DNA from: an uncultured Pirellula sp.
GTDB taxonomy: Bacteria > Planctomycetota > Planctomycetia > Pirellulales > Pirellulaceae
DNA length: 64,000 bases
Assembly: GCA_903858115.1 (NCBI GenBank)
Contig: CAIOHR010000073.1
Span: forward strand, 122,362-186,361
Reading direction: 5' to 3'
Part shown: positions 63,793-64,000 of the stretch, in pieces
Numbering within the stretch: the first letter of the stretch is position 1
Layout of the letters: every line of letters begins with the position of its first letter
The notes under the pieces: model-generated
Database searches by the model: none
Told to the model about the DNA's origin: nothing
The model's input: only the letters and a program-made list of their open reading frames with translations
Program-made: the position numbers and the translations under genes

Positions 63793-64000
63793 TCAAACCA
63801 AACATTTGCGGACTTTCTTCTGCCCCGGCTGGAACTTTCTTACGCCCAAGACAGCCTCTTCTCGCATCCGATCCGGTGATCCCGGCCCGCGACTCCTGCC
63901 AAAGTATCGCTTAAAGTTCCATACCAAATCGCACCACATCCCCTCAGCAATCCCCAGCTTCGCCAAAATCGGTGCATGGTCTGCCGTGATTTTTCCATTC
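63793..64000 (-). CDS. C-terminal end of a protein, possibly an IS200-like/REP-associated transposase
   Basis: The minus strand is open from the right edge to a TGA at 63793-63795, giving 68 residues. The translation (DHAPILAKLGIAEGMWCDLV, WNFKRYFGRSRGPGSPDRM, VRKFQPGQKKVRKCLV) is coherent, helical and basic. It resembles, from memory, the tail of planctomycete IS200-like transposases (a PILxRLG..W..LV..F..F pattern followed by a basic end). The catalytic region lies outside the window, so the call is tentative. The nearby GGTGCC repeats would fit a REP-associated element. Confidence 0.5.
   Translation of the reverse strand, partial: NGKITADHAPILAKLGIAEGMWCDLVWNFKRYFGRSRGPGSPDRMREEAVLGVRKFQPGQKKVRKCLV

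Overview
The window looks like a chromosomal segment of a planctomycete, probably in the Pirellulales (Rhodopirellula/Blastopirellula type). The evidence is gene content: several PSCyt/PSD secreted cytochrome-like proteins paired with DUF1501 or DUF1552 partners, formylglycine-type sulfatases, DUF1080 and ThuA proteins, PQQ-type propellers, and intergenic palindromes of a kind I associate with this phylum. Base composition is moderate and even by eye. I see no rRNA, tRNA, CRISPR array or prophage.

Layout. 1-7.8 kb: a HEAT/TPR protein cut by the left edge, two secreted proteins, then a minus-strand run of an AAA ATPase, a duplicated ABC-2 permease, glyA and a stand-alone receiver. 8-14.5 kb: plus-strand hemH, then three bacterial PH-domain membrane proteins interleaved with a DUF3754/TMEM143-like protein and an ATP-grasp enzyme. 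14.8-19.1 kb: a GNAT with an internal 18-codon duplication, an HtrA protease, and an NtrC-like regulator whose ATPase motifs have decayed. 19.2-24.6 kb: secreted sugar-related genes (Gfo/Idh/MocA, DUF1080, PQQ propeller) with a frameshifted small membrane gene. 24.8-28.9 kb: two photolyase-superfamily genes, one an FeS-BCP homologue missing most cluster cysteines, the other a class II photolyase fused to a renalase-like oxidoreductase.

28.9-53 kb is a planctomycete catabolic and accessory zone: decayed tandem sulfatases abutting a decapitated porin, an intact sulfatase, three PSCyt-type proteins each with a DUF1552 or DUF1501 partner, PQQ propellers, a cupin, ThuA, and the housekeeping pair thrC-ridA. 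It carries several truncated or recombined genes (28.9-31.4, 37.0-38.2 and 43.0-43.5 kb).

52.6-64 kb: sppA followed by a histidine kinase and an NtrC-like response regulator joined by TTG-start coupling; cmk, plsC and a zinc-ribbon membrane protein; a secreted peroxiredoxin; tmk coupled to an MnmE-like GTPase lacking the C-terminal cysteine motif; a LOG-family protein; a GGTGCC-rich tandem repeat; and at the right edge the C-terminus of a protein that may be a transposase.

The points most worth a second look are the two NtrC-type regulators with lost ATPase motifs, the paired unusual photolyases, the PH/DUF3754/ATP-grasp cluster, the MnmE paralogue, and the scar where sulfatase and porin fragments meet. 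All assignments come from reading motifs by eye; no database search was run.
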